From the NCBI RefSeq assembly GCF_008329705.1, contig NZ_VTSX01000005.1, forward strand, positions 124,001 to 188,000: a DNA stretch of 64,000 nucleotides, written 5' to 3'. The stretch is from Chryseobacterium sp. SN22. Its GTDB lineage: Bacteria > Bacteroidota > Bacteroidia > Flavobacteriales > Weeksellaceae. Positions within the stretch are counted from its first letter, which is position 1, and the number at the start of each line of letters is the position of its first letter. This document shows, in pieces, positions 60,708 through 64,000 of the stretch. The notes beneath the pieces were generated by a model, which was given only the letters and a program-made list of their open reading frames with translations, ran no database searches and was not told the origin of the DNA. A program made the position numbers and the translations under genes.

Positions 60708-63700
60708 ATGCCGAAAAAAATTATACGGAATCTCCAGTTTGGAGTCGCTCTCTCACTTGTTATTCTGATAGCGAGTTCAGTAGCTTCTTATTTCAGTATC
60801 CAGAACCAGATGAACCACCGGGAAAGTGTGGGAAAAAGCAGAAGGGCAGTAACCGCTGTTAAAGATGTCATGTTATCGCTTCTGGATGCCGAAACCGGAA
60901 ACCGCGGTTACCAGCTTACCGGAAAAGAAAGTTTCCTTGAACCTTTCAACCGCAGCGTTGCTGAATATTCCAAAACTTTTCAGTATGCCAAAGGGCTGGA
61001 AATTACGGACCCTCATCAGAAAAAGCTGCTGAGTGAATTGGAAAAAAATGCAGATCACAACATTGCCACGCTGAAGCTTTTTGTGCAGAACCGCAGAAAC
61101 GGACTCATGATGACACAGCAGCAGATTCTGGACAGCAAAGTCTATATGGACCGCAGCCGGCAGATTGTAAGGGACTTTTCGCAGTATGAAGAAAATCAGC
61201 TTGCTCTAAAAAACAAGGATCTCAACCGTTCTTCAAACACAACGGTGATGTTCATCATATTTTCTGCCATAGCCGCTATTGTTGTAACCACATTCTTCTA
61301 TTTTAAACTCAGGGCCGACCTGATCCGCAGGGAAAAGCTGGAAAAAATGCTCAGGACAAAAGATCTTGAAATTTCCAGAAGGGTAAATGCCATTCAGAAA
61401 ATTGCGAACCGGGTAGCTAACGGCGATTATAGTCAAAAAGTAGTGGACACTGCTGAAGATGACCTTGGAGAATTGGTGGAATCACTCAATAACATGACGG
61501 AATCGCTGAAATTTTCATTTGATACCATTAACAGAAGCGACTGGCGCCAAAAAGGTCTTGCCATACTGAATGAATCCCTTGTAGGGAATAAAACGGTAAA
61601 GCAGGTAGCTACTGCTTCATTACAGCAACTGATCGAATACGGAAAATGCATCAACGGTTCCATTTATCTGTACGATGATGGTTTATTAAGGCTCACAACA
61701 GCATTCGGACTGGAAAACAATATGAAGAAGGTTTTTGAGCCCGGAGAAGGAATGGTAGGGCAGACTTTCATCAGCGAAAAGACGCAGGTGTATAACAACC
61801 TGCATGAAGATGATTTTGTAGTGACTTTTGCAAGCAGCGCCATCCAGATTTACGGTATTATGCTAATTCCGATTTTTGCTGACGGTGTAATTATAGGAAT
61901 TATGGAATTGGGATCAACTTCCAATTACGAACAGGACCGTGTAGATTACTTTGTAGAATGCAGCAGGAATATAGGCATTGCCTTAAGTGCAGCAAAAGGG
62001 AGGGAAAAAGAACAGCAGTTGCTTGAGGAAACGCAGGCACAGTCTGAAGAGCTGCAGGTACAGCATTCCGAACTTGAAAATTTAAATACCGAATTGGAAG
62101 CCCAGACCCAGAAGCTGCAGGCTTCTGAAGAAGAACTGAAAGTACAGCAGGAAGAGCTGATGCAAGCGAATGCCGAACTGGAAGAACGTTCAAGGCTTTT
62201 GGAAGAAAAGAATCACCTGATCGCCGAACGCAACAACGAAATTCAGAAAAAGGTGGAGGAACTTGCTTTGAGCACCAAATACAAATCGGAATTCCTGGCC
62301 AATATGTCCCATGAATTGCGTACACCGCTGAACTCAATCCTGCTTCTTTCCAGGCTGATGGCTGAAAATCCTGATGAAAACCTGAATGAAGACCAGATTG
62401 AATCGGCAAAAGTAATCCAGAGCTCCGGAAGCAGCCTTTTGACTTTAATTGATGAAATTCTTGATCTTGCTAAAATCGAATCCGGAAAAATGACTCTTGA
62501 ATATCAGAAGGTTATTATCGAAGATGTTGTAAAAGACCTTAAAAATCTTTTCAATCCCGTATTCCAGGAGAAAAAGCTTCTGTTTAATATTGATATTGAA
62601 GCGGATGCCTGGAAAAGTATTGAGACTGACCGGTTAAGAGTAGATCAGGTATTAAGAAATCTCTTATCGAATGCCCTGAAATTTACGACCAAAGGCAGCA
62701 TCGGTTTACATATTAAAAAAGATCCTGAAAAAGAAGACTTTATCATTTTCTCAGTAAAGGATACCGGGATCGGAATTGCGGAAGACAAGCAGAAGATTAT
62801 TTTTGAGGCTTTCCAGCAGGCAGACGGTTCTACAAAAAGAAAATTCGGGGGAACCGGTCTGGGATTATCGATCAGCCGTGAAATCGCCCGGTTGCTGGGA
62901 GGCGAACTCATTCTGAAAAGTAAAGTGAATGAAGGCAGTGAATTCAGCTTGGTTATTCCAATAAAGGAAGCAACGGAAATTAAGCCTGCGGAAAATGATC
63001 AGAACCTGGTAAAAACAATCCGTGAAGAAGTAGAAGAAATCCAGCATATTCTGGATGAAGGGGAAGAAGAAATAAAAGAAGAAGTTAATACACTTGAAAT
63101 CCCGGAAAATGTAGATGATGACCGTTACCTGATAAAAAAAGACGATAAAGTTATCCTTATCATCGAAGACGATACGAATTTTGCCAAAGCCCTGCTGAAA
63201 TATGCTCACCTCCAGAATTATAAGGCAGTGATTGAAGTCAGGGGAGACCGTGGCCTTGCCGCAGCGCTGCAGTTTAAGCCTCATGCGATCCTGCTGGATG
63301 TGCAGCTGCCGGTAAAAGACGGATGGCAGGTGATGGACGATTTAAAATCGAATCCCGATACCAAGCACATTCCGGTGCATATGATGTCCTCGCTGCATGT
63401 AAAAAAAGAAAGCCTTATGAAAGGTGCTATCGATTTTATCAGCAAGCCGGTGGCTCTGGATCAGATGACAGCAGTATTTAAAACTATTGAAGAAGCCCTG
63501 AAAAAAGGACCCCAGAAAGTTTTAATCGTGGAAGAAAACGCAAAGCATGCCAGTGCATTGTCTTATTTTTTAAGCAATTTCAACATCTCGCTTTCGGTAG
63601 AAAATAATGTGGAAGACAGTGTGAAGGCACTCACTTCCGACCGTGTAGACTGTGTTATTCTCGACATCGGATCTTCGAAAGGAAATGAATACCAGATCGT

Positions 63701-64000
63701 AGAATCCATTAAAAGCTATGACGGACTGGAAAACCTGCCGATCATCATTTTTACGGAAAGAAACCTATCCAAATCCGAAGAACTGAAAATCAAGCAGTAT
63801 GCAGACTCAATTGTTGTAAAGACCGCTCATTCGTACCAGAGGATTCTGGATGAGGTCGGTTTGTTTTTACATCTCGTAGAAGAAAAGAACAACTCCATCG
63901 AAAACGTAAGGAATAAAGCGCTGGGCTCTTTAACAGAAGTTCTGAGCGGGAAAAAAATCCTGATCACGGATGATGATGTAAGGAATATTTTCTCCTTAAC
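60708..64000 (+). CDS. CHASE3-HAMP-GAF hybrid sensor histidine kinase with multiple receivers, cut by the right edge
   Basis: The frame is open from ATG 60708 to the end of the window (1,097 residues so far). It has an N-terminal membrane anchor (NLQFGVALSLVILIASSVAS) and a CHASE3 domain (LLDAETGNRGYQLTGKESFL at about residue 60). A second membrane helix (VMFIIFSAIAAIVVTTFFYF) and a HAMP domain follow. Next come a GAF domain (residues about 285-430), a long coiled coil (EELQVQHSELENLNTELEAQ) and HisKA ANMSHELRTPLNSILLLSRL. The HATPase domain carries NLLSNALKFTTK and KFGGTGLGLSISREIARLLG. Receiver 1 has HAILLDVQLPVKDGW, receiver 2 has DCVILDIG, and receiver 3 begins at ILITDDDVRNIFSL. It starts 5 bases after the upstream hybrid kinase. 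Confidence 0.9.
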   Translation, partial: MPKKIIRNLQFGVALSLVILIASSVASYFSIQNQMNHRESVGKSRRAVTAVKDVMLSLLDAETGNRGYQLTGKESFLEPFNRSVAEYSKTFQYAKGLEITDPHQKKLLSELEKNADHNIATLKLFVQNRRNGLMMTQQQILDSKVYMDRSRQIVRDFSQYEENQLALKNKDLNRSSNTTVMFIIFSAIAAIVVTTFFYFKLRADLIRREKLEKMLRTKDLEISRRVNAIQKIANRVANGDYSQKVVDTAEDDLGELVESLNNMTESLKFSFDTINRSDWRQKGLAILNESLVGNKTVKQVATASLQQLIEYGKCINGSIYLYDDGLLRLTTAFGLENNMKKVFEPGEGMVGQTFISEKTQVYNNLHEDDFVVTFASSAIQIYGIMLIPIFADGVIIGIMELGSTSNYEQDRVDYFVECSRNIGIALSAAKGREKEQQLLEETQAQSEELQVQHSELENLNTELEAQTQKLQASEEELKVQQEELMQANAELEERSRLLEEKNHLIAERNNEIQKKVEELALSTKYKSEFLANMSHELRTPLNSILLLSRLMAENPDENLNEDQIESAKVIQSSGSSLLTLIDEILDLAKIESGKMTLEYQKVIIEDVVKDLKNLFNPVFQEKKLLFNIDIEADAWKSIETDRLRVDQVLRNLLSNALKFTTKGSIGLHIKKDPEKEDFIIFSVKDTGIGIAEDKQKIIFEAFQQADGSTKRKFGGTGLGLSISREIARLLGGELILKSKVNEGSEFSLVIPIKEATEIKPAENDQNLVKTIREEVEEIQHILDEGEEEIKEEVNTLEIPENVDDDRYLIKKDDKVILIIEDDTNFAKALLKYAHLQNYKAVIEVRGDRGLAAALQFKPHAILLDVQLPVKDGWQVMDDLKSNPDTKHIPVHMMSSLHVKKESLMKGAIDFISKPVALDQMTAVFKTIEEALKKGPQKVLIVEENAKHASALSYFLSNFNISLSVENNVEDSVKALTSDRVDCVILDIGSSKGNEYQIVESIKSYDGLENLPIIIFTERNLSKSEELKIKQYADSIVVKTAHSYQRILDEVGLFLHLVEEKNNSIENVRNKALGSLTEVLSGKKILITDDDVRNIFSL

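Overview
The window looks like chromosomal DNA of a flavobacterium, most likely Chryseobacterium or a close relative in the Weeksellaceae. This is inferred from several things: moderately AT-rich DNA, weak ribosome binding sites, promoter elements of the Bacteroidota TAnnTTTG type, many AraC and LytTR regulators, a carotenoid cluster with a CrtYcd-type cyclase, small double-glycine-leader peptides, and the general protein style. No species can be named from the sequence alone.

Layout. 0-3 kb: a NUMOD4-type protein cut by the left edge, two decayed copies of the tRNA-Ser 3' end, a DinB-fold and a VOC-fold gene, then the intact tRNA-Ser. 3-5.5 kb: a CDF cation transporter, two apparently broken membrane-protein genes and a SnoaL-like gene. 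6-11 kb: a stress or envelope set (YciF-like DUF892 protein, sorbosone-dehydrogenase-like and SMP-30-like propellers, exported Gfo/Idh/MocA oxidoreductase) with a diverged noncoding element in front of its first and last genes. 11-13 kb: an AraC regulator plus a TetX-like flavin monooxygenase. 13.5-18.5 kb: a tightly overlapping three-gene operon (TerB_C-domain protein, P-loop ATPase, Lhr-type helicase) that matches the composition of the Shango anti-phage system. 19-22 kb: two repetitive surface proteins and a DUF4870 protein. 22-29 kb: a LytS/LytTR-type two-component pair, a small secreted protein with a weak Hcp resemblance, two PH-like membrane proteins, a TPR protein and two bacteriocin-like peptide genes. 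29.7-36 kb: a TonB receptor with a paired ABC-2 exporter. 36.5-41.3 kb: 3-methyladenine glycosylase and the oxidative pentose phosphate operon gnd-zwf-pgl.

41.7-50.7 kb holds the most unusual locus: two AraC regulators, two pilin-like secreted proteins, a PapD-like chaperone, a two-domain adhesin-like protein whose C-terminal half resembles the pilin, and a 932-residue usher-like outer-membrane protein. Its logic parallels chaperone-usher pili, but the sequences are not recognisable classical members. A strong hairpin after the major pilin gene would set subunit ratios. 50.9-55.7 kb: a PA2169-type bundle protein divergent from a MarR-regulated carotenoid operon (crtI, crtB, crtZ, crtYcd), with a palindromic operator candidate between them. 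55.8-64 kb: a small orphan protein, a DUF4142 lipoprotein, exonuclease III, and two consecutive hybrid histidine kinases, the second cut by the right edge.

Functional names rest on motif recognition by eye. No searches or structure predictions were run.
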